From assembly GCF_000485595.1 (NCBI RefSeq), contig NW_014577161.1:125852-159423 (forward strand): a stretch of DNA of 33,572 nucleotides, in the 5' to 3' direction. Positions 19,328-33,572 of this stretch are shown here, one piece after another. The notes under the pieces are model-generated. The model ran no database searches, was not told the origin of the DNA, and worked only from the letters and a program-made list of their open reading frames with translations. The stretch is from Priapulus caudatus (taxonomy: Eukaryota; Priapulida; Priapulimorpha; Priapulimorphida; Priapulidae). Numbering within the stretch: the first letter of the stretch is position 1; each line of letters opens with the position of its first letter. The position numbers and the translations under genes were made by a program.

Positions 19328-19973
19328 CTGTCACAGTGTATTTTACTGTTATACTAGCTGGCAGCTGCTACCATTTTCAGATTTTTTAAGGTAATAAGTT
19401 GGCACTAGTAGGTAGTTTTTGGACTGGCGCATATGCATGTGTATGCCCCTAGGTAATGGTCACCAAGCCAAATGCTTGCATTCTCAACCTGTAGATAAAC
19501 ACAACAATAGTATTTACTAGCATGATTCCTTCCTATTCAGCAGAACGTAACTGTCAGTGTCACTTCCAAAATAGAGCGCACATCCACTAATCTGCTGCAG
19601 TGTGTATCATCATGAGCCATGTCCTCGGAATCTAGTAGATAGTTCACCCCTATCAGTCCCAGTTATGTTAAAAGTATCACCTCTCCTGCCTATCACACCT
19701 ATCCCACCGATGCGATTAGAGAGTTGGCTATCACGAAGTCTGTTGGCATAGATATATCAGGAGTTAATGAAGACAAACCTTGACCGATATATCACCTATC
19801 GTCCTATGACAGGAGTAAATAACCTCACATTTTGAGATTATTTACTCCTGCTGATAATCATGATTCAAAAGTGCAGATGCCACTATCGTGCAACACTGCA
19901 CGTGAGACAAAGGTAGTGCATTCTATCAAGAATAAATAACAAAAACGTGTTTATCATGTATTCTTGATTCCGT
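19328..19973. other. Intergenic DNA with a 42-bp hairpin
   Basis: At 19811-19852 CAGGAGTAAATAA and its complement form a 13-bp stem, one mismatch, then a CTCA/TGAG stem with a 5-base loop. No target duplication flanks it. The remainder shows no gene. Confidence 0.5.
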
Positions 19974-20029
<56 letters not shown>

Positions 20030-20164
20030 ATGCGTGAGTGTGTGTGTTTGTGCCATCGTGCCTGCGTGTGCGCGCGCATGTGTTTCCCCGCGTGCTTGTG
20101 CCTGTGTGTGCATGCGTTCGTGACTGTGCGTGTGTGTGTGTGTGTGTGTGTGCGTGGGTGCGTG
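19974..20164. repeat. TG-rich microsatellite up to the assembly gap
   Basis: Pure then interrupted (TG)n. The sequence breaks into N within the repeat, which is the probable reason for the gap. Confidence 0.95.
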
Positions 20165-20970
20165 NNNNNNNNNNNNNNNNNNNNNNNNNNNNNNNNNNNN
20201 NNNNNNNNNNNNNNNNNNNNNNNNNNNNNNNNNNNNNNNNNNNNNNNNNNNNNNNNNNNNNNNNNNNNNNNNNNNNNNNNNNNNNNNNNNNNNNNNNNNN
20301 NNNNNNNNNNNNNNNNNNNNNNNNNNNNNNNNNNNNNNNNNNNNNNNNNNNNNNNNNNNNNNNNNNNNNNNNNNNNNNNNNNNNNNNNNNNNNNNNNNNN
20401 NNNNNNNNNNNNNNNNNNNNNNNNNNNNNNNNNNNNNNNNNNNNNNNNNNNNNNNNNNNNNNNNNNNNNNNNNNNNNNNNNNNNNNNNNNNNNNNNNNNN
20501 NNNNNNNNNNNNNNNNNNNNNNNNNNNNNNNNNNNNNNNNNNNNNNNNNNNNNNNNNNNNNNNNNNNNNNNNNNNNNNNNNNNNNNNNNNNNNNNNNNNN
20601 NNNNNNNNNNNNNNNNNNNNNNNNNNNNNNNNNNNNNNNNNNNNNNNNNNNNNNNNNNNNNNNNNNNNNNNNNNNNNNNNNNNNNNNNNNNNNNNNNNNN
20701 NNNNNNNNNNNNNNNNNNNNNNNNNNNNNNNNNNNNNNNNNNNNNNNNNNNNNNNNNNNNNNNNNNNNNNNNNNNNNNNNNNNNNNNNNNNNNNNNNNNN
20801 NNNNNNNNNNNNNNNNNNNNNNNNNNNNNNNNNNNNNNNNNNNNNNNNNNNNNNNNNNNNNNNNNNNNNNNNNNNNNNNNNNNNNNNNNNNNNNNNNNNN
20901 NNNNNNNNNNNNNNNNNNNNNNNNNNNNNNNNNNNNNNNNNNNNNNNNNNNNNNNNNNNNNNNNNNNNNN
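20165..20970. other. Assembly gap (806 N)
   Basis: A run of undetermined bases. The true length and content are unknown, and all open frames crossing it are meaningless. Confidence 1.
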
Positions 20971-21045
20971 ACATTTTATTTTGTACAAATAACACACAAA
21001 TATACTACTTGATGGTGCTAGAAATTCGTGACGTAATCACTTTAA

Positions 21046-21647
21046 AGGGATAGTAGACTCTAGGATTTTACTGCATACAACTGTACTTACTGTATAACAA
21101 ATCGTCTATATACCCACACGTATTTGTTACCAGTTACCTAATTTAATTGTTATAATTAATTTCACATCAACGCTAGAAATTTGAACGGCGCCATGACACC
21201 CGCGACGGTGCTGCCACCCTGAAAAAGTTGCGCATTTGCCAATTTATTTTGAACGTTATACAGACCGAGGGCTAATCACAAAGGTGCAATTATATTTATA
21301 CCTAAATGCTATTTAACCGAACAATGTTAATTTTAGGACAAATTTATCCATAATATAACTGAAACTATATGTCGTTTATAAGATATTACAATCCTTTTGC
21401 TTTTAAATTAATAAATAAGAAACACCCTCGGTCTGTAGCCCTTGGCTGAAAAGTTGTTTTGCGCAAACTTATCAGATCGTGCGCTTTGAGTGGCTCCACC
21501 TTCGTTGTAATCAAACTGTAGTCGTTGGTTTTAAAACATTTCTTAATAATATTTCTAATGGTGATTGAACCATGAAACTTTTTATGTAGCGTAATTTTAA
21601 CCTAAATTAACTGAAAATAACCCTAGAACCTAGAGTAAACGATCCCT
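21046..21647. mobile_element. T2/Kolobok-like MITE with TTAA duplication
   Basis: TTAA at 21042-21045 and 21648-21651 flank inverted ends AGGGATAGTAGACTCTAGG and AGGGATCGTTTACTCTAGG. TTAAAGGRR-type ends are the signature of T2-type (Kolobok) MITEs. An internal inverted pair CAGACCGAGGG (21261-21271) and CCCTCGGTCTG (21425-21435) is also present. There is no coding capacity. Confidence 0.8.
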
Positions 21648-21651
21648 TTAA

Positions 21652-21717
21652 GACTTTGGTAGCTAGTAAATACATTTCGTGCTTATTTACCTTTTTTTAT
21701 TGAGACGTTCCAAGTGC
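21652..21717. repeat. Single arm of the foldback family seen at 32974-33402
   Basis: gactttggtag, then taaatacatttcgtg and ttatttacc, then attgagacgttccaagtgc are in the same order as at about 33330-33396. It directly abuts the TTAA of the T2-like MITE; in the complete foldback the same gactttggtag is also preceded by TTAA. Confidence 0.8.
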
Positions 21718-22177
21718 TTTTGGTCTTGACGGTCACCGGGGGTCATGTAAAACTGCGAGAGTCAGATATAGCTTATCATCCATCGATTTATTCATTTTGG
21801 ACATTGACCTATTTCAAACGCTGAATCGCTTTCACCATGCACATTTCGATGGCACCCAGCCAGGTTAGAACTCAAGGAATGTAGGCACATGTTTGATAAC
21901 AGGAAGGTGGTAATGGTAATATTAGTAGATAGTACTGTTAACTAAATAATTATTTATTATATCACCATAATTATAAGCTAGTAATTTGGTCAATATCGTC
22001 ATTTAAAGTAATATTACCACCTTTCCGTTATCAACTGTAAAATTTAGTACCGTCAGTTGATAAAACTGCAAATTTTACATCGCGGTTACCTTTAGGAGAT
22101 TGTAAGTACGTTCTTACCCCGTACGTGCAATGTAGTATGTATCTAAGCGTGTTGTATCCTGAATAGACGTATTCTAC

Positions 22178-22235
22178 CAAGAGTCTATAATAGAAATGAT
22201 TCTATTATGAGAAAATCTTTTATTATGGACTCTTG
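22178..22235. mobile_element. 58-bp CAAGAG mini-element (TSD ATTCTAC/ATTCTAG)
   Basis: The ends CAAGAGTCTATAATAGAA and CAAGAGTCCATAATAAAA (inverted) are flanked by ATTCTAC (22171-22177) and ATTCTAG (22236-22242), a 7-bp duplication with one difference. The ends share CAAGAGnnYAT with copies 1 and 2. Confidence 0.8.
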
Positions 22236-22242
22236 ATTCTAG

Positions 22243-23691
22243 CTAGCTACAATAATTGAACATTGTAATGTCAGTCAAGTGTCAAACAATGTTAGTCCAC
22301 CTTTCTCTCGGAATGCTAATTTTAAATCACCCTTCTCAACTCCCCCAGTCACTTCACTGACTTTGCCCTGAATTAATCCCATCGCAGCAAGATGCAATGA
22401 ATGATAGTAAATAAAAACCTGGGTGCTGCGCGATGGTGATGGAGTGAGTGCCAGTGGTGCACTATTTCAGGAAATGACGGATTGTTTGGCTTTCTTGATT
22501 TGTTGTTGAGGTATGGACTAGCTTCCTCTGAAAGTGGCTGCTGATCGAGCTCACTGGTTGAATTTCATCGACCTATGAAGTCAGTCGAGTTTAGCTGCTT
22601 TAATGCCATGAGTAATATACATTTATTGATGTTGGTTTCAAAGCAGAGCGGATTGCGTACGTTTCTGTTTGCGTAGACGCACGCGCATGATAGTAAATAC
22701 TCAACATGTATGTTCTAACTAGTCGGTGAAGGCTATTGCATGTATGCGGAAAGATGATGCGATTTCCATGCACAGCATGCCTAACAAGAGTACGCGCGCG
22801 CGCACATACACGCACGCACACGCACACGGGGACAGCATTTAGAGACACACCAATAGTCATTAGTATTCTTGGATTCTTAGCCTACTGCTGTATTGAATCA
22901 GTAAGGGCACTCTAACAGTATACGCAATCCAGGCGTCCAACACGCGTACACATATGCTGCACTCGTCCGAAATAAGATGTTCGATTTTTGCCGAATGAAT
23001 ACAGTATACCCAATTCCCGATGACAGCAAAAGAAGCAGTATGGTCACGCACGTACCCTCTGATAAGTCAATCACAGCACAGATTAGTCCGGTTGAATACT
23101 CATCGCTCACTAACTAGTACTACTTTATGACTGATGGCAGAGACGAAAACAAATTTGATATGCGAAATATTGACTTAGCGTATGTAGTTTTGATGATTCA
23201 TCGTCACTCTAATTCTGAACGTAATAAATTTAGAGTATACGACCACCTGTCAGCGTCAACGTTTCGAACAAATATAATCAGTAGTCGTGCAAATGCTTTG
23301 TCAGCATGACATCACCACACTAAATGTCAGACGTAATGCAAAAGTCAATCTTCCTCATTCCTTACGTGCGTACATATTGCGCGTATGTCAGAGGTATACT
23401 ACACTAACCCGTATTTATTATCACGAACTTTCACTAGTACTCCCACGCCAGCCGGTTCAATAGCCCGTAATGTTCCATTAATTTTAGATGCGCACAATGC
23501 AACCCGTAATCCTTCCACACCATAGGTGACTGTGAGCGTGACAGAACACAAATGCCATGCGTTGAAGCCAAACGACAGCAGTTAGCTTTTTACTGCAGTG
23601 TCTATTACGCCTTCGTTTCAGTCCTTCTCGCAAATTTATATCCCCCACAACCCCTACAGGATAATATCAAGAGGCTGAGCATAATTGAAAG
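22243..23691. other. Intergenic DNA, no gene recognised
   Basis: Only short open frames are present on both strands; none carries a recognisable domain. A short CG/CA run lies at 22790-22830. Confidence 0.4.
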
Positions 23692-23966
23692 TTATTACCT
23701 CCGCCAAACGGAGTTGGAGGGCGGAGGTTATGTGATCGGTCTCGTACGTTCGTGTGTTAGTGTGTGTGTTCGTGTAGCCAGCAGCAGGCCAGTCAGTGTT
23801 AGTGTGTTAGTGTGTCCAGTCAAGCGTGTACATGTGAGCGAGCAGCAGCAACGAGCGGCTGCTACGAGCGAGCGAACAGCAAGCCAATACAATAAAATAA
23901 TAAGACATGTATACATGTTACACGCTGGCGGAGGTATGCACTCTCCGTGAGTGCCCTCTGTCTAGT
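23692..23966. repeat. Dispersed repeat with ACCTCCGCC / GGCGGAGGT ends
   Basis: Starts ttattacctccgcc, then gcggaggttatgtgatcgg followed by a GTGTGTT-rich part, and ends ctggcggaggtatgcactctccgtgagtgccc. This arrangement (a gcggaggttatg head and a gcggaggt...gcgctctc...gagtgccc tail) is one I know as a common dispersed repeat in marine invertebrate genomes, with uncertain classification. The 132-codon frame across it is not a gene. Confidence 0.55.
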
Positions 23967-24113
23967 TACGTGTGTGACGGTATGCCTACGGGATAATAAA
24001 ATTTTAACCGACTCAGAGTACGTACATTACGGTATAACCAGCCACATCTAAAGCTAAGCCATGATTGCATATATTGTGTATGTGGATAATCATTAATGGA
24101 TATATGTATATAT

Positions 24114-24480
24114 ACACAATCACACACACACAGTCGCACACGCACACACACGCACACACACACACACACACACGCACACACACACACACACACACACACC
24201 GCGCGCGACACACACACACACACACGCGCGCGCGCGAGCGCACGCACACACACACACATTGCACCACGCCGCGCTCACACGCACAGGCCACACACGCCCA
24301 CGCGCACCACGCACGAGCACAAACACACATCACACACACACACACACACATCGCCCGCGCGCACGACATACACACATGTACACACATGTACGCACAACAC
24401 ACACAGCACACACACCACACGCACGCACGCACGGGGCACGCACGGCACGCCGCACGCACGCACGCACGCACGGCAGTACT
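24114..24480. repeat. CA-rich microsatellite cluster
   Basis: About 365 bp of (CA)n with CG interruptions and a terminal (GCAC)n part. All long open frames here are Thr/His or Val/Cys repeats. Confidence 0.95.
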
Positions 24481-27400
24481 TAGTTAATTAGTGGTAAGAA
24501 CTGCGAGGGCTTTATCATCTCACAGTCGAGCTACATGAAACGTTTTCAGTGATTTTTGTGTGTATAGTCGGGACATCGATTCATGCTTATAAACAGTTGT
24601 GATGATGCTTACTAGTACTACCATGGCTGCGCAAAGGTTGATCGCACTGTGAGAGAAGTACCGTCTGTCGGGCATTATGAGCGTTTCCATACTATCTGGG
24701 ACGAGTATATAATCAGCTATTAAGTTGCAGTAACTAGTCTATTAAGTATTATACCCTACACTACAGCAATGTTACAGTATAATCAGCAGGGTGTCAAGCT
24801 TAAGACCGTCTAGCATGAGCTATATAGATAAGTCCGCAGAAAGTTCTACAAATGCCTAGCATCCAAATTCATCAGTCTATCTGATGTATGTTTCAGGTAG
24901 TACTCCCTATCAAATCCCCAGTGACATTTAATTTATTGTTTATAACCGCTTTCCTCTAATATTAGTAGAAACGCAAAATATACGCATCTCAATATTTATG
25001 CCTGATGTATCAAAACCAGTGTCTCTGGTGATGCATCTTGTTATTATAAAGATTTATGCGAATATAGACATTCAGTTGGCTGTTTACTTCGCGTGCAACA
25101 AGAGATAGCGCGTAAGCTGCATTGTACGGCGTAAAACGTGATGGAACTGCTGCTCCGTAGAGAGGTTTCCATGAACTTGCGATGCATGCATGTATATGCA
25201 AGAGATGCTCGGGTTTCAGTTGTAAACCGACGTGCGTAGCGGAGCTGTTGCCTGCATGGTAACGGCAACTGTACTTGTATGCAAAAGAAAATACGTCCAG
25301 AGCAATTGCAGAAAAGCCCGTGAGTGTCCGTACAGCAGTTTCTCTGTAGCCATTCTACATGGATCCATGGCGTATAGCCACCCGTCCCGCACTACCGCCA
25401 CGCCTTCTGTGCTGTCCCCTGTCGCAGCAATGTTGTTAATTTTTGCGAAAATAGTGAGGCTTAGCTCAGACCTTTGGATTTAATGAGAGAGTTTTAATGA
25501 AAGCTAATTGGATCAGTACCAGTATGGTTATGCTGGTCCAGCGTTTGCCATAGTAACTTTTGGAAATGCTTAGCTGAAAAACAATTTTATTCTTCAAGCA
25601 GTGAGCACATTTCTAATTCGAAATCTTTAGACATCAGTATCTTGTTGAGTCAATTAAGGTCTCCACACAAAACGTGTTTACTACAGATCGTGTTTACCAA
25701 AAGTTAGAAAAATATGCATAATTATAAGGAGTTGAAATGAAAAACTGTTGGCATATATGATAATCCATGTGTTCATTGGCCGTAGTCTTATTAGCTCACT
25801 CAAATGATTCCGAATAAGAAAATTAGTAGTCAACTTAAGTAAAGTAATTTGGTTTATTTCACCACTTAGATTTTAAACAAGGAAGCACAATCGCAATTAA
25901 ACAACAATCAAGTATCATAATTGCGATGAAATCCATACCAAAAATATTACTCCTTTCCATAGATTATTCTCATAAGAAACTTGTTTTTCTGAAAATATCG
26001 TGCCCTCCCTGTTAATGATTTCGTAGCTACACAAAGTTTAGGCTGAAGTCATGGATGAGGCAAGAATCTAAAAGGCGAGACAGTGGTTAGTTTTATATAG
26101 GCATACTCGATTATTCTGGTAAATGTTTGTCTGTCACAAGCGATTGCACGGTGACATTTGATTTGCAAATACTGTAATGCGTGTCACGTGTTGGTGATGC
26201 CTCAGGCAAGGACTCGCTATTCGATATTTATTCAGTGTTTGAATGCTTTTTGTTTGAAGAGTATGCGAATATATGAAACTCATTTTGCGATATATATATT
26301 GAACTAGAAATAAATGCCAAGAAATGTGTGTCTGCTGCCGGATAATGGGGGATTTATCCTTACATTACGATAGTAAAAGCTATTTTTAAGATACGAGCAT
26401 TAATTCACCTATGAATTATATCCTGTGCTCTAAAGTGTTTGATGCGCTGCCTCAATCTACACTCAACTTTAGCTGTACAATGTAATGCTTTTTTGAAACA
26501 TAAAAGGAAAAGTCAATTGTCTTTTTCTTTCAAGTCAGGTACAATGTGAGAGATCTAATCATTGTATTTTCCCTGCACAGACTCATCTTCTATTTATCTA
26601 TCTCGAAAGAGTCGCTATTCACGGGTTATACTGAATATATTAAACAACAGCGGCTCTCATTGTGTAGTTCAACAGCCGCCCTATTGTATTCTTTTTAGGT
26701 TTAATAGAATGCGTTTGAAGTATTATTAATTATAAATCAAAGTCAGAGAAATGGCGTTGAAAATTGCAGTTTGCCATCTGACAGTGTGAAGTTGAAACGC
26801 CAGGCTCAAGATCAAGGTTCAAATTGTCAAATGCTAATTCAAATATTCTAAAAATTTTGCTATCTTGAATTTTGCAGCAACAATATTTTCCTGTCCTAAT
26901 GCTGAGTTTACTTAATGTTTGACTTCTGTTATTACTAGTAGGTTTTGAATTCATGCCAACTCACCTTTGTTTGGCTTTAATGTTAACTGGCAATAGTGTG
27001 TGATTGATAATGTTGAGATGTTAAAGAGAGATTAAACATTAATTTTGTTCAACATTTTCCTGTATGTTTAATTGCGCTCATGAAGTCACCTATCTCTATT
27101 ATTCACTCCTAGTTACGTTATGCACTCGCCGCATATAGTGAATGGTTTTAGTGGTATTTCTAACTCTGATTATGTTACCTATAAACTACGGTGTGGGTGA
27201 AGATATATAGACTTGAGTTACTTAGTAGATGTAACTAAAATTATAACTCTGAAATATTTTAGCGAGTATTTTCATGAGTATTGTGTGCCTGTCGTTTTAG
27301 TGTTCAGTAGGTTTGAGTGCGTGCAGGTGGTGTGCGTGATATTTTGTAGCAGCCGATGTTATATTTAATCGCCATGGTTTCCACGAGATGTTCAAAATTG

Positions 27401-29804
27401 TGAATAATTCCATTGTGAATAATTCGACAGTGTGCTTGTTAGTTATTAGAAAACATTATTATTTATAATCCTCAGGGTGTCTGTATTAAAAAGCTGACGC
27501 TAAATTTGATTCATTTTCGTGTAGTAAACAGAGAAATAATTGGTAGTAATTTCCTAGGGACTTAATTTATAGCAATAATTATGAAGAAAGGGTCGCGGAG
27601 ATATTTTCATAAATGCTTTTATACTGCCATATATATTTTGCCAGATATACCTCGGGCTTATGTATGTAGTTCGGTAATATGCAGTCTGAGTCACACACAT
27701 AGAAAGCATTAGTGGCTTAGCATGAAGACATGAGTTGGTGTGCTAGTGTTGTGTGGGCGTGAAGCCTGCTGGCAGCTATAGACAAACATTACAGACTGCT
27801 CGTGTTTGCATGTGCATCAGTTAAGACTTGCCTCTCTTTTATTTATTCATATGTACATACATTCACTGCAAGACAAACATAAACTATATAACCCGAATTC
27901 GTTGTGAGCATCTGGTTTATCCTTATCATAGAGGAAGCCACAAAATGTAGCATGCACATATTAAGTAGGGTATTGCGTTGTGTTCTACATCAGTAGTATT
28001 ATTGCATGCTCAGCATATGCAGTGTATACATGTAATTGTCATACCGTGAATGAATGAATGTAATTTTTTATGAGTTGCGCGCATAGTTGGTGTTTCATAG
28101 AGGAGAATGTGCGTGGGGGGGGTGACAGTCATTGTATGACCTCATCTACATCAAGTTTAATCTTTCCTCATCCTCACTCCCTGATATACATCTAAAGTGG
28201 TCCGTCATGCGGTGTCGTTTGCAATATGTAGTCGATGATCACTACATATACGATATACCCCGTACCCTAACTATTAAAGCTAAAATTTGCTACCGTTGCT
28301 ACTACACATTTGCCTGTGTGCTAGAGGGAAATCTATCTTACCACTAATATTTATCCACGGCAGGTAGGAAATATGGATGCACTTCCGTGACCGAAGTTTA
28401 TGCGTTCGTGAAAAGCAAGGCGTAGACAGTGTTGATGCAAGAATGTTTCATCACAATGTCTGGGGTGCCGTAATGAATTCCGGGTTAAGAATAATAAAAA
28501 GTCTAACGAGCTCGTAGCATATTACAGTTTAAAATATTGTCGTGGACCACGTATGCCCCAACACAAATGTCTGTTATTGTGTAAACATGTTATGTTTAGT
28601 ATATCATACATGTGTGTCGGTTTAGCGAGGTCGTTATATCTCTTAAAATTAATTAAACGTTTTTGGAAATTTTTGTTACGTTTAGAGTTAGCATCTTTTT
28701 CATACTGAAGCACATTTAGATGCATCTGGTTAACTATTCGCTGAGCTCAGAAGCTCCCGTAAAAATCTAAAAGCAGAATGCTGGCGATGGACGTTGCTGC
28801 ATGCATGGTGCTGATTGAACCTCGATTCATTGTAATACCGCAGAAATACATAGTAAGGAAATACACACTATTATGCTATTGTTCGTTTTTGGGGTACATG
28901 CATGCCCAGCTATATAAAGTCGTGACCATGGACTAGCCAGTAGTAGAGGCAACCAATTACAGGCAGTCGCGTATAGCGGATTGACGATAAACAATAGATA
29001 GACGGGTCTCCAGTTCGGGTATATATTTCTTGCTTGGCGAGAGAGAAGGACAGACAGAGAGCTCGTAAAACGTAGACAGAGCACGATACATAGATACTGC
29101 ACATTTGCTAGATAACCGGACGACACAGCATTAGCCTCGTAAGTTATGACGTGTCTCGCGTAACCCTAGTGTACGCGATTGCCCTGTTATGGGATTATAC
29201 ACAGTTAAGAGGTAACGATTAAAGAGAATAACTAGAATACGTATACCACTGCTGTTGTGTTCTTTTCATTATGTGCCTAATAGACGTTAGCAAAGGGTGT
29301 TAGATATACACCCTCGCGCGTAACCACTAATGCGATCACGGTAAGCAAGCAGCTTCGCTACATCATCTCAGGTTATGTGCATGTTTACACCGGCAAAAAG
29401 CGATTATCTCCGCGTAACTCGCCATTTCTGGTCGCATATGCGCATATTTTCGTTTCAGTCTTCTTGTGTAGACGCGTCTTATAGATTGCTCTAGCCGAAT
29501 TTTAATATAAATGAGTGGAAAAACGTTGTGGTATTTGACGCTCTGTTTATTGCTCAAAGTTCAAACATAGCTACAGACGTACGTTACGTTGCAGTAGGCC
29601 TATCAGAAATGGATGACATATTGACTCTTACACGATAGCCCCACGAACTCCTTGAGCTTTATCATTCACGGAATGGAAAGAGGTTGTAAAAGAAGTCGTT
29701 ATGTGTAGCCGAGGAATCAAGTTTTTAATGACATGGGCGGCAATCTGTGAGACTAGATCAGGGCGACGATGTAGAGAAATACGCGGAGAAGTCCGCGTGC
29801 CCAT
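24481..29804. other. 5.3 kb without a supported gene
   Basis: AT-rich single-copy-looking DNA. Frames of 60-99 codons occur (for example 25216-25401, 26730-26954 and 28827-29126 on the minus strand) but have no splice context or motif that can be recognised. No repeat ends or RNA genes were seen. Unrecognised non-coding RNAs or regulatory DNA cannot be excluded. Confidence 0.5.
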
Positions 29805-32520
<2,716 letters not shown>

Positions 32521-32577
32521 AGTGTTGACGATAAGAGTCTGTGGTTGAGGAGGATTATGAGCATGACCCAGGCGCGC

Positions 32578-32585
32578 TTATAAAG
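32578..32585 (-). promoter_or_regulatory. Possible TATA box of the cyclophilin gene
   Basis: TTTATAAG on the minus strand lies about 60 bases before the first Met codon in GC-rich DNA. An inverted CCAAT box is at 32738-32742 (plus strand ATTGG). The spacing would place the transcription start near 32550. This is inferred from sequence only. Confidence 0.4.
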
Positions 32586-32973
32586 CCGGGTGGCTTTGCA
32601 ACGGGAGCCAGTCGTCGGCCGGCCAGCTGGGACCCGTGTTGTTAAGGACGCGGTGCTGCTGACTGGGCAGCGCCTGACTGGTCGTCGGCGCGCGCGGCGA
32701 CATCTGTGTGAGGTGTCGGCGTCAAAGCGCGCCGCTAATTGGCAATTTCCGAGTAGATTCTCTCCTTCTCCCCTCTCGCTCGCTCGCTCGCTCGCTCGCG
32801 CTTGTAGATTACTCGAGGCGCGCACATATTCATGAGGTCTGCGCGTGGCAGGAAACACGATGACGTGTCCTTATGCCATCTGCGACCTCGCGTGTCGACC
32901 TCTTTCATATGACGGCGCGTCCACTTCGTACCCGCTACACACACGCGCGCGAGTTAATTCTTACCGCCATGCA

Positions 32974-33402
32974 CACAGGCACTTGGAACGTCTCAATAAG
33001 AAGAAAAAAGGTAAATAAACACGAAATGTATTTACTACCAAAGTCTTAATGTTTCTCTACTCTATTTCGCCTATAATCACCTGTAAATGCCGGTCAAATG
33101 CTCATCTGCAACACACAAGTACACCGCACGCTAGCTGCTGCACACTGACACATAAATATATAGTGTGTGTGTTTATTTTTTTATATATAATACTATATAT
33201 TTATGTGTCAGTGTGCAGCAGCTAGCGTGCGGCGGCCAGCGTGTGACAGTGTGTTGCAGATGAGCAGTTGGACGGCATTTACAGGAAATTGTCGGCAATA
33301 ATAGGTGAAAGAGAGTAGAGAAACATTAAGACTTTGGTAGTAAATACATTTCGTGTTTATTTACCTTTTTTCTTTTATATTGAGACGTTCCAAGTGCCTG
33401 TG
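32974..33402. mobile_element. 429-bp foldback element upstream of the cyclophilin gene
   Basis: Starting CACAGGCACTTGGAACG, the arm is inverted at the other end almost without gaps over about 155 bp. The centre carries a further 37-bp inverted pair (GCACGCTAGCTGCTGCACAC and on, 33126-33164 with 33193-33231) around a TA-rich loop, so nearly the whole element can fold on itself. Fragments of the same family are at 21652-21717 and 14679-14749. The flanks are themselves palindromic, so a target duplication cannot be defined. Confidence 0.82.
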
Positions 33403-33572
33403 CGAGTACATGCATAATTAATAATAACTAACAGTAACAATATAACATTAAGTAACGATAAACACCAACATTGTTGGCAACAACAGTGTGCGTCAGTAAA
33501 TGTAAAATCAGTAACATACTATTAGAGCGAAGAGCGAATTAAAGTGTTGTTGCTGTTGTTGTTGCTGTTGTT
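33403..33572. other. Terminal intergenic DNA with a (TTG)n trinucleotide repeat
   Basis: AT-rich DNA ending in gttgttgctgttgtt from about 33545. Confidence 0.6.

Noticed and set aside
19883-21053. ORFs of 300-370 codons
   Set aside because: They cross the N gap and only translate undetermined bases plus TG repeat.
24013-24491. ORFs of 130-152 codons
   Set aside because: They are CA microsatellite translations.
25010-25483. Possible exon on the minus strand at about 25216-25410
   Set aside because: An acceptor-like CAG precedes an open frame, but no family resemblance or partner exon was found.

Overview
The window looks like draft-assembly DNA from a metazoan, most likely a marine invertebrate. 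Three host genes can be recognised by splice structure and protein sequence: an ATP-dependent RNA helicase of the DDX27 type (minus strand), the first coding exon of a phospholipase C-like protein of the PLCL/PRIP type (plus strand), and a secreted cyclophilin (minus strand). The rest is AT-rich non-coding DNA, long TG/CA and GA microsatellites, an 806-base assembly gap (20165-20970) and many DNA transposons and MITEs. No prokaryotic features, CRISPR array, rRNA or tRNA were seen. The phylum cannot be fixed from this sequence alone.

Layout. 1-97 is an intronic stretch repeated exactly at 12847-12943. 94-1161 is a long-TIR transposon with a perfect 7-bp target duplication, sitting in an intron of the helicase gene. 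1253-3935 holds DDX27 exons 1-5 (minus), with a MITE (3199-3657) in intron 1. 4417-8672 is a pile of nested G-rich elements whose ends start CAGG. 8944-9226 is the PLCL-type exon. 10102-10140 and 10221-13618 are further members of the CAAGAG-terminus family. The second of these is a complete unit with target duplication and contains DDX27 exons 6 and 7. 15981-19325 is a complete pogo/Tigger-like element, TA-flanked, with a degraded zinc-finger/HTH/DDE transposase (minus) and a divergently oriented degraded HIRAN-domain ORF (plus). 21046-21647 is a TTAA-flanked T2/Kolobok-like MITE, and 22178-22235 is a 58-bp CAAGAG mini-element. About 24.5-29.8 kb shows no gene. 29805-32520 is the three-exon cyclophilin gene, and 32974-33402 a large foldback element upstream of it.

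The most interesting biology is in the mobile elements. (1) A family ending in CAAGAG makes 7-bp target duplications fitting AYNNTAY, ranges from 39 bp to 3.4 kb, and one copy carries two intact exons of the neighbouring helicase gene. The exon order in the window (1-5 at 1.2-3.9 kb, 6-7 at 12.2-12.8 kb on the same strand) cannot encode one transcript. The explanation is either gene-fragment capture (Pack-type transposon) or a misassembly; the terminal 4 bases of the element at the capture junction and the perfect target duplication favour capture. (2) A pogo-like transposon carries a second, HIRAN-type gene head-to-head with its transposase.

All protein assignments rest on remembered family motifs and on splice-phase consistency; no database search was run.
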